DNA from: Perkinsus marinus ATCC 50983
Taxonomy: Eukaryota; Perkinsozoa; Perkinsida; Perkinsidae
Reading direction: 5' to 3'
DNA length: 64,000 bases
NCBI RefSeq assembly: GCF_000006405.1
Contig: NW_003212688.1
Coordinates: 7,402-71,401 of the forward strand
The position numbers were made by a program, and so were the translations under genes. Every line of letters begins with the position of its first letter. Position 1 is the first letter of the stretch. Under the pieces are notes generated by a model. The model worked only from the letters and a program-made list of their open reading frames with translations, was not told where the DNA came from and did no database searches. Below, piece after piece: positions 33,344 to 44,082 of this stretch.

Positions 33344-35757
33344 CTACTCAGAGCTGTGCTTCTTCGACTTCTTATGCTTATGCTTCTTCTTAGGAGCCTC
33401 CTAAGATGAACACCATCACAACACTAACTACAACATGGTAACCCCTCTCACCTCTTCCTCGGGTTCGGCTACCTCCTCGACCTCCTCCTCCTCCACTTCA
33501 GCATGCTTACGCTTCTTCTCCTTCTTGGCCTTCTTATCCTTCTTAGCCTTCTTCTCCACAACAACTTCCTCCTCCTCCTCATCAGCGGCAGCAGCTTCAA
33601 CAGCCTCCTTGTCGTTCTCTTGAATCTCCTCAACCTCTTTCATGGCCTCACGCATAACCTAAGGCGAATCCCCATCATTCTTGGACTTTCTTTCACCCGT
33701 GGCTCACATCAACGTTCCTCTTAGGCTTAACCCCCTCAGTAGTGAGATATCTCAGCCTCTCTTCAACCTGATCCCGCATCTTCTCACCGAATACAGTGCA
33801 ACTACAACAGCAGCAAAGTCAACAGTTCAGGTTCGACATAACACCCTCCAACAGCCTTACGATTCGCTGCTTCCTGCGGGCTGGTCCGAGAAGCAATCGA
33901 TACGGGAAGCAAGGGAGCACTTGTTGGCGAGATACCTGATGCCACCACCAAGGGAAGGAATCCTTCGCTGTGCGCACCCCGCCTCAATTAGCGTACATAC
34001 CTAGATATCCGTCCCTTGTTCTTCTGAGCAGCCTTACCGATGAAGCTAGAGTTGTAGATTAGACCATATTTAGGGGTGTTACCCTTAGTCTTAAGGGCGC
34101 GGAAAAGGGCCTTCTCAGCACCAAGGATTTGAACGGTAGAGGCAGGGTACTTGGCCTACGACAGAAACCCTAGATCGACCCGTGTGAAGAGGCTTCAAAC
34201 ATCACTTCGACGATGTTTCTATAGAAGGAGCCGACACGTATTGCGTTATACTAAGTGAGGCATCCCCGGCTCAGCTTTTGCTTTGCTCATTGAATTTATT
34301 GCATCAAGAATCTATTACTAGCCATCATCGCCTAGGGAGGTGTATTATCAATACGACATACCAGATTCGTGAGAGAGCCAGCATGAGAGATTAGCCTGGC
34401 ACCAACAGTGTCGCCAATGAGAGCGGCGAGGTTGGGTGCAACAACGTCCATCTTGCCGTGGAGGTAGTCCGTGAGGTTACGACGCATCTCAGATAGAGAG
34501 ATGACCTGCTCATGAGATAGTGACAAGTCTGGAACAGAATTATTCCCCGTTTACCTGCTTGGCAAAGTGCTCGATGTTGGCCATGTCCATCTCGACGATA
34601 TCCTGGCCCATAGAGGTACGACAAGCCTTCTCAAGCTCCTTAGCAGTCTCCTCATCACCACCGCAGGCCTCTATAACCTGAGAGGGAAGAAGTAAAAGTG
34701 ATGGAGAGGAGGAAAGGGGGATACCTCATCCATCCTGTTATCCCAGTCGAAGTCATCCTTGAGCCTTATAAGGCAGGCCAACTTGGCGAAGACCTCATTA
34801 TCAGTGACGATCTTGGCCATCTCAGGGAAGTGCCACGAGTACCTTACATTATACACCCACCCTCAATAGTGAACATCACCGCTATCACCACGACTTACCA
34901 CTCCCTCACACGCATAGCGAAGGTGTTGATGTTCTTATCGAGACCATCGAGGATAGCGATAGCGTTGATGATGGGCTTATCCTGGCGGTTCGGGTCGAAC
35001 TGCATCTTGTTACGAGAATAAGCATGGCCCAAACCGCACCTACAGGGACGTTATGGGAAACTTAAGAGGAAGAGTCCCTGCCTACCTGGCCTTGTCGAGA
35101 TCGGACTCGTCCATCTTCACCATCTTAGCTACGTGTTGGCGGCATCCACGAAGCATGTCACGTACAGACTGGGAGTAGGTGACCTGATAGTAGGTGATGT
35201 ACGATTAGGCAATGGTGTGGTAAGGACGCACCTGGAAGCCGAGCTCGTTGAGAGAGTCGCCGAGCTTGGGATCGGCAACGCCCAACTTGTAGGCAGGGGC
35301 TGCCTTCTTCTTCTTTTTGCTCTGCGTGGTCAAGTTCATCGAGAGGAAGTTCTTCAACTCCTCAGTGCACTCGCCTAAGGACCACCAAAGTGAGCAGACT
35401 AGTATGTGGTGACACGTGGTACTACCAGCAACAATGGCGTTGATGTTGGACAAGGCGACCTCGGCAGAGGTGAAGGGAAGGAAGCCTCGGAGCTTCACCA
35501 GGCTACAAACCAGAAACACTCAGGCCGCCACTCTTCCAATGACGTTATTATCGATCGCGATTGGCCCTCTATTGGGCAGGCCCATTACGAGCAGCCGATG
35601 CCCCTATGAATCCCTAGAGGGCTCACCTCATGAAGTCCTTGAGATTCTCAGTCTGTGCAGCACCATCATCGATGTTTCCCAGCTCATCGTACTGGTCACG
35701 TACGAATAGAGCGTAGCCCGATGCTGTCTCTAGCAGTAAGTAGAGGTCGATACTCAT
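33344..35757 (-). CDS. NOP56: NOP56, core protein of box C/D snoRNPs
   Basis: Start at 35757 ([20 protein letters not shown]), stop at 33344, about ten exons. The N-terminal domain ends with [10 protein letters not shown]-type sequence. The coiled coil contains [20 protein letters not shown]. The Nop domain has [72 protein letters not shown] and [32 protein letters not shown] and the C-terminal [15 protein letters not shown] favour NOP56 over NOP58. The tail is the usual Lys/Glu-rich KKE/D repeat ending [15 protein letters not shown]. With fibrillarin, NOP58 and Snu13 it methylates rRNA in the nucleolus. Only 155 bp separate its start from that of ribosomal protein S6 on the other strand. Confidence 0.95.
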
Positions 35758-35912
35758 GGTCAACTGTATAGGAGGGAAGCAGCTATTGACAGGCTGGAGT
35801 AAGGTCAGCTTCGCTCCGCGATTTTCGAATCTCGCTCGCCCAAAGGGCTGTGAGTTTGATCGATAAAGGCCTTTCCTCCACCTCTCCAGCGTAGTCGGCC
35901 TGCCCAGCCACC
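35758..35912. promoter_or_regulatory. bidirectional promoter between NOP56 and RPS6
   Basis: A 155-bp spacer lies between the divergent ATGs of a snoRNP core gene and a ribosomal protein gene. It must hold both promoters and 5' UTRs. No TATA-like box was recognised. Shared control is inferred from layout alone. Confidence 0.55.
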
Positions 35913-36857
35913 ATGAAGATCAATATCGCTAACCCCAGCACTGGATTGCAGAAGTGCATCGATATCGATGATGACAAGAAGCTCTTGCCTTTCTTCGATA
36001 AGCGTAATTGGGGATTTGTGCTCTCTTCGTTCAATGCTCGGGTCTTCTCTTCTTGTGAATCACCATACTTGTGTATAAAGACGGTAATCAGCCACTAGAG
36101 TATTTTGCGTGTAGGTATCTCCGCTGAAGTCTCTGGCGAGTCTCTTGGTGAGGAGTTCCAGGGATACATCTTCCGTATCTCTGGTGGTAACGATAAGCAG
36201 GGTTTCCCTATGAAGCAGGGTGTCTTGGTAGTAAGGGTTTTCCTAGGCTCTTTGGGTTCAATAATCGACTTCTCTTCGATCGGAGGTTACTTGTTCTCTC
36301 CCTATTTCAGACCAACAACCGTGTAAGACTCCTCTTCCAGAAGGGTATGTCTTGCTACCGCCCTCGTCGTGACGGTGAGCGCAAGCGCAAGTCCGTCCGT
36401 GGTTGCATCGTCGGCCAGGACCTTTCTGTCCTCAACCTCGTCCTCGTCAAGAAGGGCGATGTAAGCTACTATCATCCCGAAGCACTGACTCAACTTGTTT
36501 TTTCAGGCCGAGATTGCCGGTTTGACCGACGATAGCAGGCCTCGTCGCCTTGGACCCAAGAGGGCTAACCATATCCGCAAGCTCTTCGGCCTTACTAAGG
36601 AGGATGATATCCGCAAGTTCGTTGTCCGCAGGGATACTGGCCGCAAGACCAAGGCCCCCAAGATCCAGCGTTTGATCACTCCCCAGACCCTTCAGCGCAA
36701 GAGGCACATCCGCAACACCACCATCAAGAAGGTCCTCCAGTCTCGTGAGGAGGCTGCCAAGTACCAGGTCAGACTGGCTGAGTACCACAACGAGCAGCGT
36801 GCTAAGTGGGCCTCTGAGCTTGCCAAGAAGAAGGCGGTGAAGGCCAAGAGGGCTTAA
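35913..36857 (+). CDS. RPS6: 40S ribosomal protein S6 (eS6), 4 exons
   Basis: Exons 35913-36003, 36115-36227, 36311-36460 and 36507-36857. The protein starts [20 protein letters not shown] and contains [60 protein letters not shown] and [20 protein letters not shown], all hallmark eS6 segments. The C-terminal helix is Lys/Arg/Ala-rich ([20 protein letters not shown]) and ends AVKAKRA. It lacks the RRxSxxRxS phosphorylation tail of animal and yeast S6. Introns 1 (111 nt) and 2 (83 nt) are longer than the local norm, as is common in ribosomal protein genes. Confidence 0.97.
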
Positions 36858-37003
36858 GGCTGATTGAATCCACTACTTATATAGCAGGGGGATGACGTTA
36901 TGCTTCAAGTTGGCCGGCACGACACTGAGCTTGTTATATGGTTGAGTTTATTATAGTGGTCAGGGTTGGTTATAAGAATCATCTAGGATTGACTTTTTCC
37001 TCG

Positions 37004-38205
37004 ATGTCGAGCGTCACTGCCTTACAACAGATTTTTGCTTTAGCGCGGGTTAGGGGAGTTACTCCTTGCCTTGCTGCAGTGGGACAGAGAGCTTTTTTCA
37101 GTCAAGCATCGAAGGCAACTAGGGCGGGGGAAAATGCTAAGTAGTTGGCGATGAACTATAATTTCTCGCTACCGATTCGGTTAGGGATGTTGAAGGATCT
37201 GCGAGTGAGGCTGATCCCTCCACCGCTAAGGATGCCGCTGAGAAGGAGGCGAAAACTACTCCCACAGGAGAGGCTGCAGCCACTGAGACCCCCAAGAAAG
37301 AGGCCGCTCCTGAGGTTGTGTCTGCGGAAGATGCCGAAAAGATAACGCAGATTCAACAGAAAATTGCCGTTGTAGGGAGGACGAGCTCGGTAGTGGTTCG
37401 AGATCGCTGTGATGCTTAGATTGATGAGAAAACTCACGACATCAAGGAGAAGATACATGCATGCAAGCAGGATTCCCACCAGGCTACCAAGAGATACCAT
37501 CAGAATGTAGGCCCTATGGGGCGGTGAGCTCCTTGGGATGCAACTCTCTGTCTCTGGTGCAGATGGAGAATGCTTCCAAGTATGCTATAAACAAGATGGC
37601 TAAAGACATGCTAGACGTAGCTGACAACATTGATAGGGCCAAGGCATCGATAACGGATGGTGAGCTGCTCAATATAGGGGGCTTGGTGCCGCCTCAACGG
37701 ACTACTCACTGTGGAGGCTGAGCCTTTCAGTATGGATCAGTTATTCATGTTGATCTAGATGGGCATGTAGTTGTACAAATGGTCTATAGTTTTTAGGGTG
37801 CAGATGTGTTCAGCATTCTCATCAGACTCTGTTCCTGTCTTTCAGAGGATCGTAGTCAATGTAAAGACCTCGCCGCCATATATGCTAAGATCAACGAAGC
37901 TGACACTATACTTCAGAAGATATTCGCGGATAATGGTATAGCCAAGGAGGACCCTATGGGGCAATCATTCGATCCCAATAGGCATGAGGTCGGCCTCCAC
38001 CAGTGTGTTTGTATGGGTAGCCTCCCTGGCATCAGGCATTGTTCGAGTTCCCCTTCGCTGACAAGGAGACTGGCGAGGTGGCTCATGTGGTTCAGCCAGG
38101 TTATAAGATCCACGATAGGGTGAGCTCACGTATCCATGCTGTGGGTGATGAATGCCTTCTTAGATACTGCGTGCTGCCAAGGTTGGAGTTGTCCGGAACC
38201 CGTGA
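37004..38205 (+). CDS. GRPE: mitochondrial GrpE (Mge1) nucleotide-exchange factor
   Basis: ATG at 37004 begins a mitochondrial-type leader (LQQIFALARVRGVTPCLAAV then GQRAFFSQ). Introns near 37138-37185, 37365-37415, 37507-37562, about 37690-37845, 38001-38037 and 38119-38163 restore frame throughout. An acidic/Lys linker precedes a long coiled coil (IDEKTHDIKEKIHACKQDSH). Then come the GrpE head motifs MAKDMLDVADNIDRAKASI, INEADTILQKIFADNGI, QSFDPNRHEALFEFPF and HVVQPGYKIHDRILRAAKVG with VVRNP at the C-terminus, stop at 38203-38205. GrpE releases ADP from mitochondrial Hsp70 during import and folding. Length and motif order are as in the family. Confidence 0.93.
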
Positions 38206-38354
38206 TCATAGATCCAATCAGAAGTTGATTTTCCTGAACACATTGCAAGTGATTGTTTCCGAGATTATTCTTATTGCGTCGGACAGTGTCTACTCCTCAA
38301 TGAGGTGCGTTATGTCGCTCCCTGATGCCCCCTTCTTCCTGGTAAAGGCTCATC

Positions 38355-41300
38355 TCAGCATCTGCATATGTTGCGNNNNNNNNNNNNNNNNNNNNNNNNN
38401 NNNNNNNNNNNNNNNNNNNNNNNNNNNNNNNNNNNNNNNNNNNNNNNNNNNNNNNNNNNNNNNNNNNNNNNNNNNGGCTGTCTGCTTATACACTGTAGAC
38501 AGAGATTGCACAAGAAGGAGTCAGCGGTTGGAGGGAACTTCACAACTGGTTCAGCTAGTCTGCTCGGGTTATGCTGTTGATTAGTAGTTGTGGGGCGCGT
38601 CGAGACGGCGGCCACGTCCTTCCACGAATCCAATCCGCATATCCTCGCCACAGTAACGCCGAAGCTCCACACGTCCGCGGGCCTATCATACTCAATGCTG
38701 TGCTGTTCGGGAGCTATGTAACCTTCTGTGCCTGTGGTGGGCATAGTGATGCTGATGATGGATCGATCCTTGTGGACTACTCACCGAGACCGATGGTCAT
38801 GTTGGTATCTTGTCCAGGGTTGGCCCGGGCCACTCCAAAGTCAGTGAGACGAGCTGAAGGAGTCGATGGGCTACGGCCACTAGAGCAATTACCTCTGTAT
38901 AAAATACTCTCATTGGCGTTGAGTTTGGTTAGGAGTATATTGGCAGGCTTGAGGTCTCGATGAAGGACGTAGGTCTGTGAGGATGATGAACAGAAGACAA
39001 TTGAGATAGTCCTACCCTGTTATTGGTGGTAGTATGGAGGAACATCATAGCAAAGGCAGTGTCGATAAGGAGACGGAATGTGAATCGCAGGTCCAATAGG
39101 ACAGGCACATCGTCAAAGGATGCTTCTTCGTTGGGGCATATCTCGGCCGGTGATGCTGCAAGGCGTCGCCGCACGTATCTGTAAACAGCTCTGGGTAAAT
39201 CGAAGGGTTATCCCCCGACACATCTCGATCCTCTGTTGTATGGATCAGCCCATGTATGGCACTATGATTCAATGTTGGCAGAATCAACTGTATTGGTGAG
39301 ATGAGGGTTCGTTGATGTATTGGGATTAGTAGTATCGTCCAAGTTACTCACTTGTCCCTCGAGTCAAGTAGGACCTCAAGACTGGTATCCTCAACGGTCA
39401 TAAGACAACACCAAGAGCGCTCAATATGATGGCTTCCTTTCCGCCGCGATGGGAGCCTTTGATGAGCATAGAATATTGCGAGGACCTCCGTGATGCAGGG
39501 ATGCCCAGCGGAACAGTATGTGCGCATGAGCTGAGGCAGTTGGTGAGGCAAAAGGATGGCCCAGTTGGTCGTACCTCCCCTTCCTCCTCATCTATATGGG
39601 CCTCTGGGACCATCTTCAAAGCGTATTCACCGCTACTACTAGGATGGGCCAACAGTGCTCCACACTCACTATAGTCCTCAGGATTAGGGATCAGCTTGAC
39701 ACGCCACACCTCGCCGAATGAGCCCTGACCGCGGCGACATTATATTGCCCAACGAGAACACTGCTTGCAGTTACTCTGCCGATCCTTGTGATGAACTCGA
39801 AGTGCTTATCAAGATCGATTGACCGCTTTGATGTGGCCTTGCCAGCTTCTAAAGACACCAAGCCTACCAAGGAGTGGCCACATGGTCCGACTTCACCTAT
39901 GATGAGCCTATCCAATGGGTGCTGACAGGCATCTCGTACCCCCTCCAAGATGTCTGGAGAGGTTTCTGGTGAGCTCGGTGTCGATGACGGTGTATCTGCC
40001 CACCACAGAGGTCCCCACAGCGCCGCGAAGTCGTATAAGGTTAGGTACCTCCAACACTGGGATCCCAGAAAATGGGAAGGACAGTTTCTAGGACTTTATG
40101 TGTAGCACTCTCGTCACCGTCAGCCTGACTCTTATCAGAGCTGCTACTCCCTTCGAAATCCGAATCGTCCTCATCTTCCTCGTCGTCATCATCATCATTC
40201 ACAATCAAGGATTGACCCTACCTCACTGGATGTACACAGTGCCGATGGACACGTACTCACATCCTGGGATACACCATCCTCCGAGTCTTGGTCGTCGCCA
40301 TCATCAGATAGTGCATCGCTATAGTATGAGCGATCCCGTATAAGAATACTATTGTAGTACAGACCACCATCTTGTCGGATCTGACCCAACCTATGTGGGA
40401 CCCTGAGGGGCCTTCCTACCAGGCGACAGGCTATCCCATTAGCGTCACACAGAGCTTTGAATAGGACCGCCTGGGGTCTCGACGTACAACCTGCATATAG
40501 GGCTTATCCAGACAAGTGACAACGACAGGTGGCCATTGAATTGATATGGTATAAATTCCCCGAGTCCGCTCTCTTGCTTCCCCTTACCAGCCGTAACACT
40601 GCTGATATTGACGATCCCCCCATTGGTGATGGCAATATCCCTTAGATAGGCCTCCGGGTCGACTGACGGCCCAGTATCCGTGTAGCGCCGTGGCGCCGTC
40701 TTCCGCTTCACGAACTTCTGTAGCTCCCCTATGGAATGCTCGATGGTGTGCCCTTCGATGGATGGCATGAAGTCATGGCTCCTCCGAATGTATCTGAATC
40801 CATCATTCTCCCCCGTATGCCAGCAGGCCCCTCACCCTACCGTCGAAGGGTAGCATCTTGGCAGGAGTCAACCACTAAGGTGTACTGTGACGGCCCAGAA
40901 GGGTCCTCAAGCTTAGTTGGGCTACTGCTAAGGGTAGGTAGTGGCTTGAAGGTCTCATCCACTGGCAGACCCTCCAACTGTAGCGAGTAGTGGTTACAAC
41001 CACCCGAGTAGGCCCTCTTACCACTCTCCCTAGGATTAAGTCCGGGCCTCCAGGCCTGCTGGTCGGAGAGAGCACAGCATCATCATCCTCCTCATGGTCA
41101 GCCCCCAACTTCTGTTCAAATGCTCGGCAGACCTCTTGCGTAGTGACTGCCAACACCAAGGATTCGCCTACACACGTACCTATTGTCCTTACACCCTTGT
41201 GGGCCATCAAACCACAGAGTAGCACCCTTGTCGCCATCCCTCGGCAGCCCATCCAAGAGGTAGTCACCATAGCCTAGCTCATCATATAACGAGAACTTCA

Positions 41301-42502
41301 CACTAGCACTTGTCAGTGCTGCAACATCGATGGCGATAGTGCATAAGTATTGTACTGATGTCAATAACTCAGTTGAAGTATTAAGGAGCTCCTCGGTCGG
41401 TGACATGCTCATGATATCCTGTAGCCTTCGGATGCAGGAGTATTCCTCATAGGTCATTTCGTGGGAGGCTAGGGCCAACCGCAGTAACCCTCTAAGAACT
41501 GCTGACCAAAGCTCTGGATGGTCCAGTGAACTGTCCTGAACTATTCGTCTTAGGGCAAGGATTGTATCCTCGTCATCCGATAGCCATGACCGTTGTCCCT
41601 CGTGAATGTCTGTAGTAGGTAATCATCATTCGAGCTGGGCACGAGCATGATCCTACGTGGCGGTCCGTTAGTGAGCTCCCTGGTCTCACGAGTGATGTAG
41701 AGCTCAGGCAGGAGGCACTCGGATGCTGCCGTAGCCTTCCGACCCTTATGCCGAGTCTTGACGACGACCATCCTCCCTCCCGTCCCTGCCGACTTACTCG
41801 TTGTGCTCGGTTGAAGAGTAGATGATGCTGTCCCTGTAAGAGAACCTCCCAAAGATTGGATTCCCTGTAAGTTCTACCATCCCCAGATCGCGCACTAGAA
41901 TGTTTTGGCGCTAGATCAACGCTTTCGTGCTTGGACTCCACCTGTATCTTGTTGACGCCAGTCGAGGTCGTCCGAGTACTCTTGCCCCCCGCAGTAGTCG
42001 GCTGTCCCTCTGTATCAGCAGCTGGGCTACCCTCAGAGGGGGACCCGGGTAGGAGGTTTCCCCTCGCTATGTAGTCAGGCATAAACTCGATATCACCGTC
42101 CTGACGATGGGCACCTCCCTGACGACTTATCACTCTTGTTTTCCTTACATCCCATATGACATCTAGTAGACGCTCCCTTTCATAGATCACTACCCCTCGT
42201 ATGAACCCGTTGTGGAGTCCGTTGCCCCTCCTCATCATTAGTTTACGACCTGAGCATTAGACCATGGCTGGCCATAAGGGACCCATACCGGTGCTACCAA
42301 TGAGCTCCTCCATCACATCCCGCTCTTCATGTGTCGACTTCCTCCTTTTCTTCACCGTGGGCTGAGCCACTCGATCCACTTGCCGGCCAACAGGCATCCA
42401 AGGCAACCGCAGTACTAACGCACCTTTATGATGACCGATATCAGGATTGACACTAGTAACGCGAATGGGAGCTCTATAGGAAATAGAATCGACGAAGCAC
42501 AT
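38355..42502 (-). CDS. large multi-exon protein kinase, interrupted by assembly gap
   Basis: The C-terminal third is a kinase: a start strand (DLDKHFEFITRIG), FGEVWRVKLIPNPED with GEYALKMVPEAHID, LLIDTAFAMMFLH, YVLHRDLKPANILLTKLNA (intact HRDLKPAN), RLTDFGVARANPGQD and TGTEGYIAPEQHSIEYDRPA with DVWSFGVTVARI. The activation-loop style is TKL- or NEK-like. Upstream, exons to 42502 splice on in frame through an acidic run (NDDDDDEEDEDDSDFEG) and DVAALTSASVKFSLYDELGY, VVIYERERLLDVIWDDGDIE and an N-terminus with CFVDSISYRAPIRVTSVNPD. The N-terminal region is not recognised. The 100-N gap at 38376-38475 removes part of the C-lobe, so the 3' end is unknown. Splitting into two genes near 40.1 kb is possible, but an in-frame junction exists. 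Confidence 0.75.
38376..38475. other. assembly gap (100 N)
   Basis: Exactly 100 unknown bases, the conventional size for a gap of unknown length. It lies in the 3' part of the large kinase gene. Confidence 0.99.
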
Positions 42503-42944
42503 GGCATGGTCTGCCCTTATCTGCTTCTCTGGGGAGGATAAGTGCTCATGAAGAGCTCCCGTTAAGCATGTGTCGGGAGGAGGCCCACTTGGGGGTTCGG
42601 TTTACATCATCGCTGAAGCTGCTCATGGTAGCGATCACAAGGGGAAGTGTTGAGCCTTAGACTTTCTGCATGATAACCCCTATGGCGAAAAGGGTAGAAA
42701 ACATCGACCTGTCACGAATCGTTGGTGAGGAAGGGCATAAGCCGTGAAGTAGATCGATATGAACCCATCCTCCTGGGACCATCAACCCTATGACAATAGA
42801 CTACAGGGGCATCGGGTGAGGGTTCCCTCCCCTGTAAGAAGTATGTTCGTCGTGGTTCGACGAACGTGGAGAATTCGTCATTTTGATCTTGCGCATGCGT
42901 GCAACGCAGCTTGCAGGAGCACAGGAGTTGCGTACAATTGGACG
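42503..42944. other. spacer between kinase gene and LTR element
   Basis: No gene. Contains an 8-bp perfect stem with a 5-nt loop at 42845-42865 (GTTCGTCG/CGACGAAC). Confidence 0.45.
42941..42944. repeat. 4-bp target-site duplication, left copy
   Basis: GACG directly before the 5' LTR, matching GACG directly after the 3' LTR (49015-49018). Confidence 0.8.
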
Positions 42945-43205
42945 TGTTAGATTATCATTCGCTCTCTAGAACAATCTTGCTGTCTTGAGAATTTGATACT
43001 TCGTTGTTCATCATGAAACGGTTGAAGTAGTTCAGGGCGAAGTCCCAAAAAGTGATTAAGTTAATTTTTTTCCATCTCTCTCCTGAGGTTATCAACAGAG
43101 TCGTGTTGGTATGTACGGTAACGAAGAAGTTGACTATGGTGATGATGACAGTATTTCATCCTCTTGGGATGATACTGCTCAAACGTCGGACACTCATCTC
43201 TTTCA
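42945..43205 (+). repeat. 5' LTR (261 bp)
   Basis: Same sequence as 48754-49014, TG...CA ends. It contains the ATG of the gag frame at 43111, so about the last 95 bp of the LTR are coding. Confidence 0.95.
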
Positions 43206-44082
43206 TGGTGCATCATCCGAGAAAGAAAGAGAGAGTGATACGGTTGAAACCAATACTGGCACTCATGGTGACGACCTTGCTTTCATGAAGAATATTCGTG
43301 CTGCTGCGCAGATGGTTACTCGAGCTTCTGGTGATATCGATTATACTGGTAGGAACCCTGTTGACACGCTTCAAAGGGTCCTGGGTGTGAATATGGGGAA
43401 CCCCATATATAAATGTATGGCTTTCAGATGCCCTAAGGGCAAAGATCTTGGCTCTTCAGTATTTGCTTGGGCTCGATCTTGGAATGTACAAACCCACCCT
43501 GATGGCCATGACTACACTATGGTTGAACGTGGGAAGCCTCGTTCATGGGATTACCCAAGGGTGTGGGATAAGATTTCTCAGGCCACGACAAATTGTCAAC
43601 TTGATCCTGCTCCTTTGCAACTGTTGGCTCTGTGCCTGGTCGCTCCGAGGGCCATCAGTGACCAGATCGCCAATGGTGCTCTCAAGGATCTGAAGGATCA
43701 CCAGACCTCTGACCTGCCAACTAACTCTTGTTTGTTAGCTTGGCAGGATGTCAACAATAAGTCGTCTCCGAGTGAGATTGCTGATGCCTTCTCGAAGTTC
43801 ATTGAGGGTTGCCGTCGCATGGTAAAGCAAGCTAGAGATGATATGGTTATCTTGAGTACGGCCGAGCGACCACATAAGTACAATCCCATCCTACTTCTAC
43901 GTGAATATGTCAGTCTCCTGGCAAAGTCAAAGAACAGCCCCAACCATGGAGTCGAGTCTTTGCTCGTGAGAAAAAGATCATCGAGAAGATCGCTGAACAC
44001 TCGGACGGCACTGAGATTAATTGGTCCATGCGACGCCTTCTTTATGTTGAGCTTATTGCTTCGAGCAAACGCTGGCAATTGA
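43111..44082 (+). CDS. gag (N-terminal part) of the LTR element
   Basis: 323 codons starting inside the 5' LTR. The first ~32 residues are LTR-encoded and acidic (YGNEEVDYGDDDSISSSWDD). The middle is helical, capsid-like (LQLLALCLVAPRAISDQIAN). From about codon 280 the frame becomes unlikely protein, while the overlapping pol frame reads as a good helix (REKKIIEKIAEHSDG). The true gag product therefore seems to continue in the other frame (-1) from somewhere in 43905-43975. Confidence 0.75.
   Translation: MYGNEEVDYGDDDSISSSWDDTAQTSDTHLFHGASSEKERESDTVETNTGTHGDDLAFMKNIRAAAQMVTRASGDIDYTGRNPVDTLQRVLGVNMGNPIYKCMAFRCPKGKDLGSSVFAWARSWNVQTHPDGHDYTMVERGKPRSWDYPRVWDKISQATTNCQLDPAPLQLLALCLVAPRAISDQIANGALKDLKDHQTSDLPTNSCLLAWQDVNNKSSPSEIADAFSKFIEGCRRMVKQARDDMVILSTAERPHKYNPILLLREYVSLLAKSKNSPNHGVESLLVRKRSSRRSLNTRTALRLIGPCDAFFMLSLLLRANAGN
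43206..43218 (+). other. putative primer-binding site
   Basis: TGGTGCATCATCC starts immediately after the LTR's CA. TGG is what a tRNA 3' CCA end would pair with. It lies inside the gag reading frame. The cognate tRNA was not identified. Confidence 0.55.

Noticed and set aside
33435-33724. Leu/Ser-rich plus-strand ORFs that look like a membrane protein
   Set aside because: They are the antisense of the Lys/Glu-rich NOP56 tail; the minus strand is clearly the coding one.
36447-36788. Minus-strand 113-codon ORF with leucine-rich sequence
   Set aside because: Antisense shadow of ribosomal protein S6 exon 4.
42845-42865. 8-bp hairpin with a TTCGA loop considered as part of a tRNA T-arm
   Set aside because: No acceptor, D or anticodon stems can be drawn around it.
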